This document shows, one piece after another, positions 33,639-45,230 of a stretch of DNA of 64,000 bases (positions are counted from its first letter, which is position 1; each line of letters starts with the position of its first letter). This DNA is from Diphasiastrum complanatum (lineage: Eukaryota > Streptophyta > Lycopodiopsida > Lycopodiales > Lycopodiaceae). A program made the position numbers and the translations under genes. The stretch lies in the NCBI GenBank assembly GCA_029204225.1, contig CM055094.1, positions 25,192,541 to 25,256,540 on the forward strand, read 5' to 3'. The notes under the pieces were generated by a model. It was not told the DNA's origin. It made no database searches and saw nothing but the letters and a program-made list of their open reading frames with translations.

Positions 33639-34065
33639 CTAATAAAGTATGAAACTTTCAAATTTACATCTACCTAATGACTTAGTAAAAATATCTGCCA
33701 TTTGATCTTCAGATTTACAAAAAACAAGATCAATGGTTCCATCAAGTATTTTCTCTCGAACAAAGTGATAATGTATTTCGATGTGCTTGGTTCGAGCATG
33801 TAGAACTGGATTTTTGGCAAGGTGAATGTAGCTTTGGTTGTCGCAAGAAATAATAGTCGCATCCACCTGTGATTGACCTAAATCGACAAGCAATCTTCGT
33901 AGCCATACTACTTCCTGTGTAGCATTGCTGAGTGCACGATATTCAACTTCCGTCAAAGATAAGGCTACTGTAGGTTGCTTTTTTCTGCTCCATGAAACTG
34001 CAGTTGTACCATAACTGAATGTATGACCACTGGTAGATCTTCTATCATCAATATTACCTGCCCAA
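33639..34065 (-). pseudogene. copia RNase H (third element)
   Basis: After a one-base frameshift at the end of the RT frame it reads TDADWAGNIDDRRSTSG and then the open piece 33956-33639: EVEYRALSNATQEVVWLRRLL, SCDNQSYIHLAKNPVLHART and KHIEIHYHFVREK, with DIFTKSLG at the end. These are the copia RNase H blocks. It is intact apart from the upstream frameshift. Confidence 0.9.
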
Positions 34066-35523
34066 TCAGCATCTGTAACCTACCAACATTGGCACTTCAG
34101 GCTGATCATACTTTGAACCAAAATTTAACGTCCCTCGAATGTACCTGAGGATACGTTTAGCAGACTTCCAGTGTGCTTGACTAGGATTTTGCATAAATTG
34201 ACTAACAACACCAACAACATAAGAAATATCAGGTCGTCTGTGTGTCAAATAGATCAGACTACCCACCAGCTGTCTGTACAAGTAAGCATCTACTTTCTCA
34301 GATTCATCATATGCAGTAAGCTTCATGTTGACATCCATCGATGTACTCAAAGGCTTAGAATCCTGCATATTGAACTTATAAAGCAAATCTCGTGCATACT
34401 TGCTTTGTGTAAGAAAGACAACCTCTTCCTTTTGCCATACTTCAATGCCAAGACAATAGTGCATCAATCCTAGATCGCTCATGTCAAAAGCATTGGAAAG
34501 ATCTGATTTGATTTCATCAATTAAGATCTCATTACTTCCTGTAATAATCAGATCATCCACGTACAAAACAATGAACACTATATCTGAATCTTGCTTTAGA
34601 ATGTAAAGACTAGGATAAGCCTTACTCTTTACCATTCCCCTTCGCTTGAAGTGTTCATCAATGCAAGAGTACCATGCCCATGGTGCTTGCTTCAATCCAT
34701 AGATAGCTTTGTTGAGCTTACAAACAAGATGCTCTCTCCCTGGCTCAACAAATCCTTGAGGTTGTACATCCAGCACTCCATTAAGAAAGGCAGATTTAAC
34801 GTCCATTTGTTGGATCTTCCAACCATAAAAAGTAGAAATAGCAATGATAGAACGTATAGTTATCATCTTAGCTACGAGTGCGAAGGTTTCCTCAGAAGCA
34901 ATGCCTTCCTGCTGCTCAAATCCTCTCGCAACCAACCCATTTGCTCCATATTTGATCTTATAAATCCAATTGCAAGTGATAGGCATCTTACCCTCATGTA
35001 GCTCAACCAAGTTCCATGGCCTATTTTTTGATATGGCCTCCATTTCTATTTCCATTGCTGCACGCCACTCCTTGTGCTCCTTTGCTTCATGAATTTTTTT
35101 TGGTTTTTGAGCCTTTAGCATGGAACCCATTAGGGCTAGATTCATTTCTAACCTTGCAGGAGGTTTCCGATTTCTGCTTGACCTTCTAAGCTCTCCATGT
35201 TCACTAGATTCAAGAGTATCTCCCTTCTTAGCATCACTTGTGACTGATAAGTACCATTTAGGTACTCGATTAGGGATTTCAGCTTCAAACTTATCTTTTT
35301 CCATTGGATCTTCTGCATCAAAATCCACTTCTTTCTTGACCTGTACTTCTGCTCCCTCATCAAAAGGTTTAGTGATTTCTTCAGATTGTTCACCTTGACC
35401 CATCTCGTCAAATGTAGCATCCCTAGAAATCACAAGCTTCTGTGCATTTGTATCATACATCCTATATGCCTTGGCCTTCTCATCATATCCAAGGAAAATA
35501 CTCTTGACAGCTTTTGCATCCAA
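34066..35523 (-). CDS. copia integrase C-terminus and reverse transcriptase (third element)
   Basis: A 485-codon open stretch. It begins with the integrase C-terminal block (AKAVKSIFLGYDEKAKAYRM, KLVISRDATFDE), then a variable linker. The RT follows: CNWIYKIKYGANGLVARGFEQ, MDVKSAFLNGVL, AIYGLKQAPWAWY, catalytic YVDDLIITG, LGLMHYCLGIEV, SKYARDLLYKFNM. It lacks a few residues after KIKYGANG compared with family members. RT copies the element RNA into DNA. It is separated by frameshifts from its neighbours, so it is part of a broken polyprotein. Confidence 0.92.
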   Translation of the reverse strand: MDAKAVKSIFLGYDEKAKAYRMYDTNAQKLVISRDATFDEMGQGEQSEEITKPFDEGAEVQVKKEVDFDAEDPMEKDKFEAEIPNRVPKWYLSVTSDAKKGDTLESSEHGELRRSSRNRKPPARLEMNLALMGSMLKAQKPKKIHEAKEHKEWRAAMEIEMEAISKNRPWNLVELHEGKMPITCNWIYKIKYGANGLVARGFEQQEGIASEETFALVAKMITIRSIIAISTFYGWKIQQMDVKSAFLNGVLDVQPQGFVEPGREHLVCKLNKAIYGLKQAPWAWYSCIDEHFKRRGMVKSKAYPSLYILKQDSDIVFIVLYVDDLIITGSNEILIDEIKSDLSNAFDMSDLGLMHYCLGIEVWQKEEVVFLTQSKYARDLLYKFNMQDSKPLSTSMDVNMKLTAYDESEKVDAYLYRQLVGSLIYLTHRRPDISYVVGVVSQFMQNPSQAHWKSAKRILRYIRGTLNFGSKYDQPEVPMLVGYRC

Positions 35524-35529
35524 TTTCCT

Positions 35530-36238
35530 TCATTTCTCATCAGGAATATGAGCATAAGGATCACAACCAAATACTCTCAAATGAGAAATATTAGGTTTAT
35601 TTCCAGTAAAAGCTTTATGAGGTGTTTTACCTTCCACAGATTTCGTAGGACAGCGATTCAGGATGTGCGTTATTCTTTCGCTCTGCAACTCCGTTTTGCT
35701 GCGGTGAATAAGGTGTTGTAGTCTGTCTCTTGATCCCTTGATCTTTGCAAAAATCAATAAATTCTGTCAAAAAATACTCACCACCTCCATCAAATCTCAA
35801 GGTCTTGATGTACCTTCTTGTTTGCTTTTCAACTAATGCCCTGAATTCCTTGAACTTAGCAAGAGCGTCTGATTTCTTGCTTATGAAATAAATCCAAATG
35901 CATCTGCTATAATCATCAATAAAGGTAATAAAGTAATAGCAGCCACTAAGAGATCTAGTTTCCATTGGTCCACATAGATCACTGTGGACAAGATCTAGGA
36001 TGCCACTGGCTCTTCTTGCTCCACTTTTGGAAAACCTCTCTCTGTGTTGTTTTCCCAAAATGCAACCCTCACAGATTTTTCTTTCAAAAGAAATATCAGG
36101 CAATCCAATAACTAGATTACGTCTTTTCAGAATTTGTAAACTTTGAGCACTGATATGACCAAATCGTTGATGCCAAAGATCACTTCAACTATCAACAATG
36201 CTTACCATAGCTTGAGTAAAAGATCTCGCATTCAGTTT
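35530..36238 (-). pseudogene. copia integrase (third element)
   Basis: LWHQRFGHIS and CEGCILGKQHRERF give the zinc-binding region. HSDLCG, FIDDYSRCIW, RFDGGGEY and YSPQQNGVAERKN hold the D-D-E core. Stops lie at 36237 (TAA) and near 36184 (TGA for an expected Trp). After ERKN about 25 codons are deleted and the frame shifts, resuming at RCPTKSVEGKTPHKAF and FGCDPYAHIPDEK. Confidence 0.9.
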
Positions 36239-36895
36239 TTAGAGTCGATTTTTGTTGACTCTAGCTCTTGTAGCAATCACTTTGTAGTGATCTTTGATGT
36301 CTTTGACGAGACATTTGTCGCTATCAAACTCAACCTTGAGTTGTTGATCAGCCATCGTCCCAACTGATAGTAAATTGTTGGCTAAACTAGGAACATATTG
36401 CACATTGCTTATCCACTTTGTCATTCCGCTGGCTAGCTTCACTGGTACCACTCCAAATCCTTTCACAGGTAGCAATTGGCCATCAACTTGTCCAACTTCA
36501 TCACCATTGTGGATTTCCTTGAATTTCGAAAACCACTCCTTCCTCAAAGTCATGTGCTTGGACGCTCCACTGTCAATGTACCAGGTATCCTTTGCTTCGT
36601 CACTTGTCATTAGCACCGTAATGAACAAGTTTGAGCTTTCACCTGTATCATCTTCATATTGATCATCATCGAATTGATGTTGATTAACATAATTGTCTTC
36701 ATAATGATCATCATCAAATTGATGTTGATCAGCATAATTGCCCGCCTGCCATTTGCCTTGTCTTTGTGCTATCTCCTTTTGTTTCTTGAAGCATTCACGC
36801 TCCCAATGGCCAGGTTTGTTGCAGTACCTACAATTTCCAGGTTTATTTTGCCTGGAATAGCCACTTCCTTGACCTCGGCCTTGATTCTAATTGCC
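36239..36895 (-). pseudogene. copia gag knuckle and protease (third element)
   Basis: In frame with gag after two nearby stops (TGA 36896, TAG about six bases later). The CCHC knuckle CRYCNKPGHWEREC is near 36800-36840. An acidic repeat follows (HQFDDDHYED, NQHQFDDDQYED). The aspartic protease motif WYIDSGASKHM is near 36560-36595. The protease releases the mature element proteins. Confidence 0.88.
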
Positions 36896-37627
36896 TCAAT
36901 TCGGGCTATCATTGGCTTGCTCATGAAATTGTTGAAATGATCCCCGACTTGAGTTTCCTCCTCTCGATTGATACCTACCATGGCCAAATCTTTCACCTCG
37001 TCCTCTAACTGCAAGAGCTTGATCATAGCCCATGTTACAATGATTCAAGTTCTCTTGACGTTGCTCTTCCTGCAAGAGTAATCCACCTAGATCTTCATTG
37101 GTTGGAAGATTCTCCCGTGTGGCAATGCTTGTCACAAACATCTGATGTGACTCACTCAAGCTGTTCAATGTCAATTGAACAATCTCGTGATCCTGTACTC
37201 GCTCTCCAATGACAGCTAGTTGATCACGGATCTTCTTTACCTTCAATAGGTGATCGACAATAGTTGCACCATCATCCATCCGTAATGTGTGCAGCTTCAT
37301 CTTAAGGAAAAGCACTCGAGATGTGTTTGTGGTCTCAAACAATGCCTTCAACGTATCCCACACTTCTTTCGGTCCTTCCGAATCCGAAATGTAGGGAATG
37401 ATAGCATCTTTGACTGACAAGTTGATGACATTCTGTGCTTTCCGTTTCCTCCTATCAAATGCCCGCTGATCTTCTTCAATCATTGGCCTTGTCTCCTCAC
37501 CTGTCACGATCTCCCATAGCTCTTTTTCCATCAGAATGTTCTTCATTTTGAATTTCCAAATTGCATAGTTGCCGGCTCCTTCCAATTTGCTTGACTCATT
37601 GAGAACGCTTTCGCTTAGCTTTGCCAT
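36896..37627 (-). pseudogene. copia gag N-terminal part (third element)
   Basis: The start is the ATG at 37627 (MAKLSESVLNESSKLEG). Gag blocks: GNYAIWKFKMKNILMEKELW, KEVWDTLKALFETTNTSRV and IVQLTLNSLSESHQMFV. A Gly/Arg-rich basic region (GRGERFGHGRYQSRGG) precedes the TGA at 36896. That stop and the TAG just after fit CGA-to-TGA and CAG-to-TAG changes. Confidence 0.9.
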
Positions 37628-39116
37628 AACTGCAATTAGATGACTTCGGATTGCAAAAATGATTTCAAAAATGGAAAATTTGCTACAAAATTGACAAATG
37701 ACGTCTTCGACCACTTTCCAATCCGAGCTATGGATTGAAAGTTATGCCAAATCGAAGATTTTGGCCTTAAAATGGCTCATAACTGCTCTTAAGCCTGAAA
37801 AATGGCAATTATCGCCAAGCTACCATTATTGGAAATTTTTTCCGTCTTGCACAAATCTCCGATTGTAGAAATTTTTATATTAGCGTGTAGCCCTTTGTAC
37901 CAGCATAGCTCCTATCTAATCAAATCCAAAAAATAGTCTCTCCAGCTAGGTCAATATATCACTTTGTTTTTTGCTTATCTACAAAAGAAATACACAGTGG
38001 ACAGACCTTAAACAAAAGTGTAGCAATGTTAAGGGCCCTTTCAAAATTTCAGTTGAAGTTGAAAAAAGATGAAGTAAAACTTCAATGAATTTTTGGCCGT
38101 CAGATTTGTGCAAGATCTGTGGTCCAGATCAGCTTGTTTCTTGCCTTTGACACGTGGCATTCATCTAGACATGCGCTCTCATTTTTTTTGTTTGTAAGGG
38201 GACCCAACCCCTGCAAACGCTATGTTTTTAGAGCAGTTCACCGCGCGATTCCTGGGCCTCCCCTCGCACGTTTCCGACAGCAAGATAGGCGTTTCGCCCC
38301 CAAAAACAGGCATTTCGTCCCAAAAAAACAGGCGTTTCGGGCCTTTGTCCGACGTTTCGGGTTGGCAGACTGACATTTCAGGGAAGCTTGATGGCATTTC
38401 GGGACCTTTTGGCGGTGTTTTGGGCCTGTGTGCCGCGTTTCAGACCTGTTCAACACCTTTCCAGTAACAGAATGCAGCCAACAAACCTGCAAAACACTGT
38501 TTTCCAGCCAAAAAACTCTGTTTTTCACTCAAATCTCCACCAAAATCCGTGATTTTTGATGTGATGGGTTACAAATCCAACTCTCCTTGCAGTTGGCGAC
38601 CTCCCAACACTACTCTCACTGAAAATGATGGAGGATACTGAGTTTTCCAGACCTATCATACTTGTTTGCACAAGTTTCACACAAAATCACAAAAGTAGGC
38701 TAAAACTCAATGAAATCACAGCTAAATAGTTCCTAAATGCTTCATAACTGTGAATGGCAGTACTAGACACAGTCTAGTGTGATTTGCAGTTTCCCAAACA
38801 AACAAATGAGGGATTTCTTGGCAAAACTCTCTCACAAATGGCACTTTTCAGACAGAACTTGGAAGTATTGTGAAAATCTCCCAACTCAACATATTTTCGA
38901 TTTGTCTGATGCTACCCTGGCCTTTCTGATGCCTCCGAGACTGTGTCTTCGTTACCCACTGATGATTCTGAGCTCCAAAACCTACAAAATACTCTAAGGA
39001 AGAATTTCTTTCAACTTTTGCCTCTCCAAGCTTTCACCTCCTGTGAAGGACTTCCTCACCTCATTGAGGAGCTTGTGACAAGTTGTATCCACTGATCAGG
39101 CACGCATGAATATCGG
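37628..39116 (-). other. long leader of the third copia element
   Basis: About 1.5 kb between primer-binding site and gag. From 38250 to 38460 it is GC-richer and holds at least eight GTTTCG or ATTTCG words (GGCGTTTCGGGCC-like). Otherwise non-coding. Confidence 0.6.
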
Positions 39117-39128
39117 GCTCTAATACTA
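39117..39128 (-). promoter_or_regulatory. primer-binding site (initiator tRNA-Met type, diverged)
   Basis: The minus strand reads TAGTATTAGAGC, two mismatches from TGGTATCAGAGC, directly inside the 5' LTR. Confidence 0.75.
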
Positions 39129-39440
<312 letters not shown>

Positions 39441-39837
39441 ATACCTCATTGGGATCTAGATTAAACCTCAAAATTTTCCAAAATATCCCACATTTGATCA
39501 AACAGTTTTATTTTTCCCATATCACGACTAGGTACTAAAACACACCATTGATCATCAGATCTTTACAATCCTAGAATTCCCTTTCCAAAATTACTGATGT
39601 CCCATACCATCAGCTTTTCCTTCCAAAAAATTATTAACCGCCTTATCTGATATTCTAGAGATCCACTGATCATCTAGCTATCCTATAATCACTATAGGAT
39701 ATTATCTCTTGTTCCCAAACACTGGAGAATTCATTTATTTGGATGATTGGCATGCCCATCAGATGGATCCCACAAATCCACACCTGATCCTGTGATCTAA
39801 ACAAAAGAATTAATCATGGTTCAATATTACATTCTGA
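39441..39837 (-). repeat. continuation of the LARD-like host repeat
   Basis: After the target duplication, GGATCTAGATTAAACCTC and CCAAAATATCCCACATTT match the inverted copy at about 58744-58785. Nothing coding. Confidence 0.55.
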
Positions 39838-40230
39838 GTGTGCAGTCCTGTTGGTGGACATCCAACAAGTTCACAAATGGATGACAATCTGATCTCCACA
39901 CAAAAAGGAAAGAATAGGAGGCAAAACTCAATCTCTATAGTTGCAAAAGATAGAATTTCTAGAGCCATTGAGATGAAAGCGTCTGTTATAATAGAAGAAG
40001 TGCAGGTCAAAAACAAAGATGTATGTTTCCATGTGCATAGTTTTGCGACAGACCCAAACGACAAAATGTACATGGTTACAATATGTGAATCGCCATGTTG
40101 CACTTGTGAGGATTTCAGAAGGGGTTCAACAAAGGGTAAATTTACTCCGTGTAAGCGCATGTACTTTATTTACATAGTCGTATTGGGGATGGACATTGAT
40201 AATGCATCAACCTCATCTCACAACCTCTGA
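39838..40230 (+). pseudogene. SWIM-type zinc-finger remnant
   Basis: A 130-codon open stretch with a SWIM-like block: VTICESPCCTCEDFRRG, then TPCKRMYFIYIVVLGMDID. The SWIM pattern is C-x-C-x(n)-C-x-H; here the final His is Arg (CKR instead of CKH; CGC could come from CAC). SWIM fingers bind zinc and occur at the C-terminus of MULE/FAR1-type transposases and in some RING ligases; which parent this came from is not clear. No catalytic domain is seen nearby, so it is a stranded fragment. Confidence 0.5.
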
Positions 40231-40964
40231 GTTGTTCCAAATATTGGCTAGGGAAAAAAATGTGTCCTAACCATGAGAATTCCAAAAAAGTTCTACAAAC
40301 ATGTACCGATTAGTTTATTTACAACTCGCTAGATTTTTTGGTTCCAAGACATATTTTGGCCCCAGACTAGTATTGGATTTTCGGACTTATTTATGTATCG
40401 CGTGTTATGTATCATCTTTGTTATGGACAACATTGTTTACTAAACTAGTTGTTGGCCATCTCTTGTGAGCCATTTGTTGTGTGCTTCTGGAAGTGAATGT
40501 ATGTAGAATAATTATGAAAAAAACATTTCTATATTATACAGAATTGAAGCTTGTTTTGATATCTAGTATTCAAAACTGGTAGTTGTTGGCCATCTCTTGG
40601 AGGCCTTTTATTATGTGCTTCTACACAAAGAAGAAGTTTAGAATTATGCTCAAAATTACATTCATGTTTTATGGCGAGGGATTGATTGGTTTAGGGTTTA
40701 GGATCTTAATTCAATATTTTGATTTACAAAATTAGTAGGTGCACACATCCTTAAAATTATCTAACACATGATGATAACTTACTCTACTTTAGACTCTTCT
40801 TTCGTTAATGCCTTCTCTTGACCTCCTTAGTTAATTCATGTATTTCCTCAAAAGTCAATACAAATCATTCCACATTCTTTCATGTTTGACCCTACTAAAG
40901 TGACTACTTGCGATGTTGAGTCCCCTTCCATGCATAATTCAAACACCAAATGGAACCAATGTTC
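40231..40964. other. gene-free stretch
   Basis: AT-rich. GTTGTTGGCCATCTCTTG occurs twice (about 40449 and 40583), a small local duplication. Confidence 0.35.
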
Positions 40965-41386
40965 AAGAATGTTCAATTCCCAAAATTCGATACCCAAAAT
41001 TTTGATACCCAAAAATTTCGATTCCCAAATTAGGTTCCCGAATTTTGATACCCAAAATTTTCGAATCCCAAAATTCGATACTCAAAATTTTCAATTCCCA
41101 AAAGTCGATACCCGAAATTTTTGATTCCCAAAATTCGATACCTATAAATTTCGATACACATTTTCAAAACCCAAAATTTTTTATACCTAAAATTTTCGAT
41201 ACACACATTTTCAAAACCCAAAAATTTTGATACACAAATTTTTGGAACCCAAAAATTTTGAATCCCAAAAATTGATACCCAAATTTTCGAATCCCAAAAT
41301 TCGATACTCAAATTTTTTATTCCCAAAATTCGATACCCAAAATTTGATATCCAGAATTTGATACCCAAAATTTTCACTTTCCAAAG
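40965..41386. repeat. degenerate ~17-bp minisatellite
   Basis: CCCAAAATTTTCGATAC and close variants recur about two dozen times, with the register drifting by 1-2 bp. Open frames on both strands here are only translations of the repeat. Confidence 0.9.
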
Positions 41387-41659
41387 TAGTGTTGATGTGG
41401 TTTGAATGTTTTCTAGTAAGCAAGTAGTGTTGATGTGGTTTGTGAGAATGTGTTCTACTCTGACCTTTTGTGTAACTCCACGACTTCATGCCTTTTGTGT
41501 AATTCATGACTTCATGTCCTCTCCATGGCTAGGCATGCATGTGCTATCAAATTCTACGGACATAGGTAATGATAAAACTCGCAAACTTGCAACCAATTTA
41601 CTCGCAAAATGCCAAACCCCTGTATAGCTCTATCTCTGAACCCACGAACTCATTCTGAA

Positions 41660-41860
41660 CTAAACACATAGAAGTTCAGTTTCATTTTCTTGGAGAGAAA
41701 GTTTAGAGTAAAGAAGTTGGACTAAGTTATTGTCGTACTGACAGTATGTTGGCTGACATTCTGACAAAGCCCTTGTCAAGAGAGAAACATGTTACTTTGG
41801 TAAGTATGCTAAATCTCAATTTAGATTCAGTTTCATAGTTATAAGCTTAAGGGGGAGAGT
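41660..41860 (+). pseudogene. copia RNase H 3' end and polypurine tract
   Basis: VQFHFLGEKV, one stop, then GLSYCRTDSMLADILTKPLS and REKHVTL match the end of copia RNase H. About 50 bp later comes AAGGGGGAGAG (41849-41859), the polypurine tract, directly before an LTR start. The rest of this element is absent on the left. Confidence 0.8.
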
Positions 41861-42730
41861 TGGAGTTAATCTTACTCCTACTCACTCTAACCGCCCTCTA
41901 TTTCACTCAAGGAAATCACTCTCTTACAAACAGTCTGCAGAAATAAACTATTTCTCACATAGTCTACAGTTTTATACGTAATCTTCAACAGACGAAGAAT
42001 GCGACAAAGTGTTCTACTCAACATTTCAGGCACCCAAGGTTTTTTGTCGAGGAATGTGAAATATTACAGATTTGAACGTACAATACCCATCTATTGAATA
42101 AATGGTCTATTGATCAACTACAGAACTATTAATGATCTTGTAATTGTAAAATTAGAATAACATAAGATCATCAAATAGCTATATATAAAAATGAGCGTTT
42201 AGAGACAAACAGACAGTAGACTAGTGAGAGAACAGTTCCGATCAAAGAGATCGCAAGACCAGAAACCTAGTAACTCAGTATTTGACTCCTTAGAGTTACA
42301 GATATAGAGTAAAAGTATTTTGAATTATAGCAATTATTTGTTTCTGTAAGTAGGATCACACACTCAATGCAACTGTCTTGTGATCTGATCGTTGTTACCA
42401 CAATATTTATTATACAGATTTGCTATTCTTCTATCATATTGCATTCATGCTTAATGTTTAAATATCTCTCACTCTTCTCTCTCCACTGTCATGAATATCA
42501 GTAACGAAGAATTGCATAGTTGTCATAGACACCTAATCTATTTGCAATTCTTTATGGTTGTCTACGACATCTACACTGATATTCGTTATCAACACAAATC
42601 AAGCTCTATTCTTCACTTCTCTAGCAAATCCAGATCATATTACAATTTATCATCATTGTTTTTATTTGTTAGGAAGGACGGCCTCCTATTTTCATTGCGG
42701 CCCGATCATCCTTAGTCCATATCACCATCA
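41861..42730 (+). repeat. copia LTR flanked by both a polypurine tract and a primer-binding site
   Basis: TGGAGTTAATC... to ...CATCACCATCA, 870 bp. A TATA box (TATATAAA) lies near 42182-42189. Confidence 0.7.
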
Positions 42731-42733
42731 TAG

Positions 42734-42780
42734 TGGTATTAGAGCTGATCAATAGTCCACCAACATATTGGTATCAGAGC
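42734..42780 (+). promoter_or_regulatory. two tandem primer-binding sites
   Basis: TGGTATTAGAGC at 42734-42745 and TGGTATCAGAGC at 42769-42780. Confidence 0.75.
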
Positions 42781-42789
42781 CGATCATAT

Positions 42790-43850
42790 TCGCAACATAA
42801 CCGCTGTATAACTAAAGGCCTCCTTGACAGTAAATCCCCTCATGAAATCTGGACAGGATCCGAGCCTTCATTGAAACATTTGAGAGTATTCGAATATACT
42901 GCCTATGCTCATGTCCCAAAGGACAATAGAAAGAAATTAGATGAGCTTTCATTTAAAACTTATTGTACTTCTAATGGAATGTATAGACTGTACAATATAG
43001 ATACTTGTAAAGTTTTCACTAACAGGGATGTGAATTTTATTGAAGATTAGTATATTGATTTGAAGGGCAAGGACCAGATGCAGTCTACAATTTTTGCCCC
43101 GACAACTAATACATATCGAAAGACTATTTTGATTTCTTCCAACAGTCACTATGTACAATCAGATCCAGAAGAAGATGAAGAAGCTGCAACTCAAGAGCAA
43201 TCGACACAAAGTTGAATTTCGCAACCAGAAGATCAACAAGAACCCGAACTTAGCCTGTCCAATACACTAATGAGTTCGCTCACTATTATATTCAAGAGCC
43301 AACCACAGTTGAGGAAGCTATGTCACAGGCCTATTCAAATCTTTGGAAAGAAACAATGGTCAAGGAGTATAGCTCACTGCTGAGGAACAACACATGGACT
43401 GTCACCAAGCTGCTAGTAGACAAAAAGGTAATCAACTGCAAATGGATCTTTAAGATCAAATACAAAGTAGACGGCGGTATCGACAGAAGGAAGGCTCTAC
43501 TCGTGGCAAGGAGATTTTCACAAACTTTCCATTCGACTGCTACTATCATATGCTGCTACAGCAGAGCTTGAGGTACACCAGATGGATGTACAAAACATGT
43601 CTCAATGGAGTTATCGAGGAATACATTTACATGATCCAGCCAAGAGGCTATATCCTCAATCGTCGAGAAGATCAAGTATGCAAACTCCAAAAAGCTTTGT
43701 ACGGTCTGAAACAATCATCTAGAACATGGTTCCATTGAATCAACACATTCTGGATCAATCATGGATTCGAACCAAGCTCTGTAGATTGTATTGTATATTT
43801 CAAAGCTATTAATCAATTCTCTGTCATCATCAAACTTTATGTGAAGTGGG
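42790..43850 (+). pseudogene. copia integrase C-terminus and RT fragment
   Basis: Directly after the primer-binding sites the frame starts within the integrase C-terminus (KSPHEIWTGSEPSLKHLRVF, TAYAHVPKDNRKKL), so gag, protease and integrase core are deleted. A stop at 43048 is followed by the RT start (WKETMVKEYSSLLRNNTW, INCKWIFKIKYKVDGG). After a frameshift near 43550 come MIQPRGYILN and VCKLQKALYGLKQSSRTW. The YVDD catalytic site is not present before the join at about 43850. Confidence 0.85.
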
Positions 43851-44966
43851 TTTAGAAGAAGAAGTTTGTATGGAACAACCAAAAAGAACTTGTAGAAGCA
43901 AAGAGAGAACATTTGGTTTGTAGACTCAAGAAGGTTATTGATGAACTACAAAAAGCACTAAGAGCATAGTATTCATAAAGGGAATGATAAAGAGCACATT
44001 TGATCTTAATCCTTATATTTTTCATCACAAAAGAAATATGGTATTATCACTGGAAGTAGTGATAATTTGATTGAGATTAGTGAGATATTTGTAAATCATT
44101 TGATCTGACAAATTTGAGGCTTACACATTATTGCTTGAGTATTGAGATTTGGCAAAAGAAGATTGAAACTTTCATTAATCAGAGCAAGTATGCACGAGAA
44201 TTACTAAAAAGATTCAACATGCAAGATCTATAAGCATTTGAGTACTGCTATGAATGTCAATGTTAAGCTAACTGCATATGATGAATCCAAAAGTGTTGCT
44301 CCATATTTCTACAAGCATCTAATTAGAAGCTTGATTTACCCTACACATACTCACCTAGATTTATTTATTTTTGTCGATTTGGTAAGTCGATCTATGACTG
44401 ATTTTAAAAAAACACGTTGGAAATTTGATAATAGGATTTTAAGATATATCAAAGATACAATTGATTATGGCTTGAGATATGGACAAAAGGCACAACCATC
44501 TTTAGTGGGTTTATTATATGCTAATTGGGCAAGAAGTATTGATGACAAGGGGTCCACTATGGGGTTTAAATTTAGTGCATTTACATCAACCATTTTTTGG
44601 AGAAGCAAGAAGCAACTTACCATTGCTTTATCATCTACAAAAGCTGAGTATTGAGCACTACGTAATGGGACACAAGAAGCAATATAGCTATGACACTACC
44701 ACAATTCCATTCAATAATCAAAGTTGTATCTACATAGCTAAATATCATGTATTACATGCTTGAACAAAACTTTAAAAAGTACACTATCATCATGCTTGAA
44801 CAAAATATAAAAGTACCCTATCATCTTGCTTGAGAAAAATTGCAAGAACAATTGATGTAGTATTTTGTAGATCGTGGCTGATATATTTACTAAGCCTTTA
44901 GGTAGATTGAAATTTTTAACAAAAACATTTGCTCTCAATTAAATGTAGAAGAGTGCAACTTTATCG
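43851..44966 (+). pseudogene. second copia RT/RNase H fragment
   Basis: A different copia begins with EVCMEQPKELVEAKREHLVC, repeating a region already passed in the fragment to the left, so two elements are joined here. It continues in broken frames through ITGSS, FDLTNLRLTHYCLSIEIWQ and SKYARELLKRFNM. Then comes an open piece 44238-44654: MNVNVKLTAYDESKSV, SLIYPTHTHLDLFIFV, RILRYIKDTIDYGLRYG and WRSKKQLTIALSSTKAEY, ending in a TGA. The tail ADIFTKPLGRLKF lies near 44878-44915. Confidence 0.85.
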
Positions 44967-45068
44967 TTGAGGGAGAGTGTTAGGGTTTCACTGCTAAATT
45001 TCTCTTTTCACTTTTTCATCTACGCTTGTTAGTTGTAAACTTGACTATATGCCAACACCTAGAACCCC

Positions 45069-45129
<61 letters not shown>

Positions 45130-45230
45130 TTATATTGTCCTTTTCTTTCAATTAAAAATAAAATATAGTTTAGTGTGATTTTCTATCCTCCTTATGTTGT
45201 TGATGGTGTGCTAATGACTGTGTGTTTACT
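44967..45230 (+). repeat. polypurine tract and 3' LTR start
   Basis: TTGAGGGAGAG (44967-44977), then TGTTAGGGTTTCACTGC. The LTR's right edge is not fixed. A (CT)n run of about 50 bp sits at 45073-45122. Confidence 0.65.
45073..45122 (+). repeat. (CT)25 microsatellite
   Basis: An uninterrupted CT run inside the putative 3' LTR. Confidence 0.95.

Noticed and set aside
41030-41507. Long minus-strand ORFs rich in F/G/I/N
   Set aside because: They are translations of the 17-bp minisatellite; the opposite strand is equally open.
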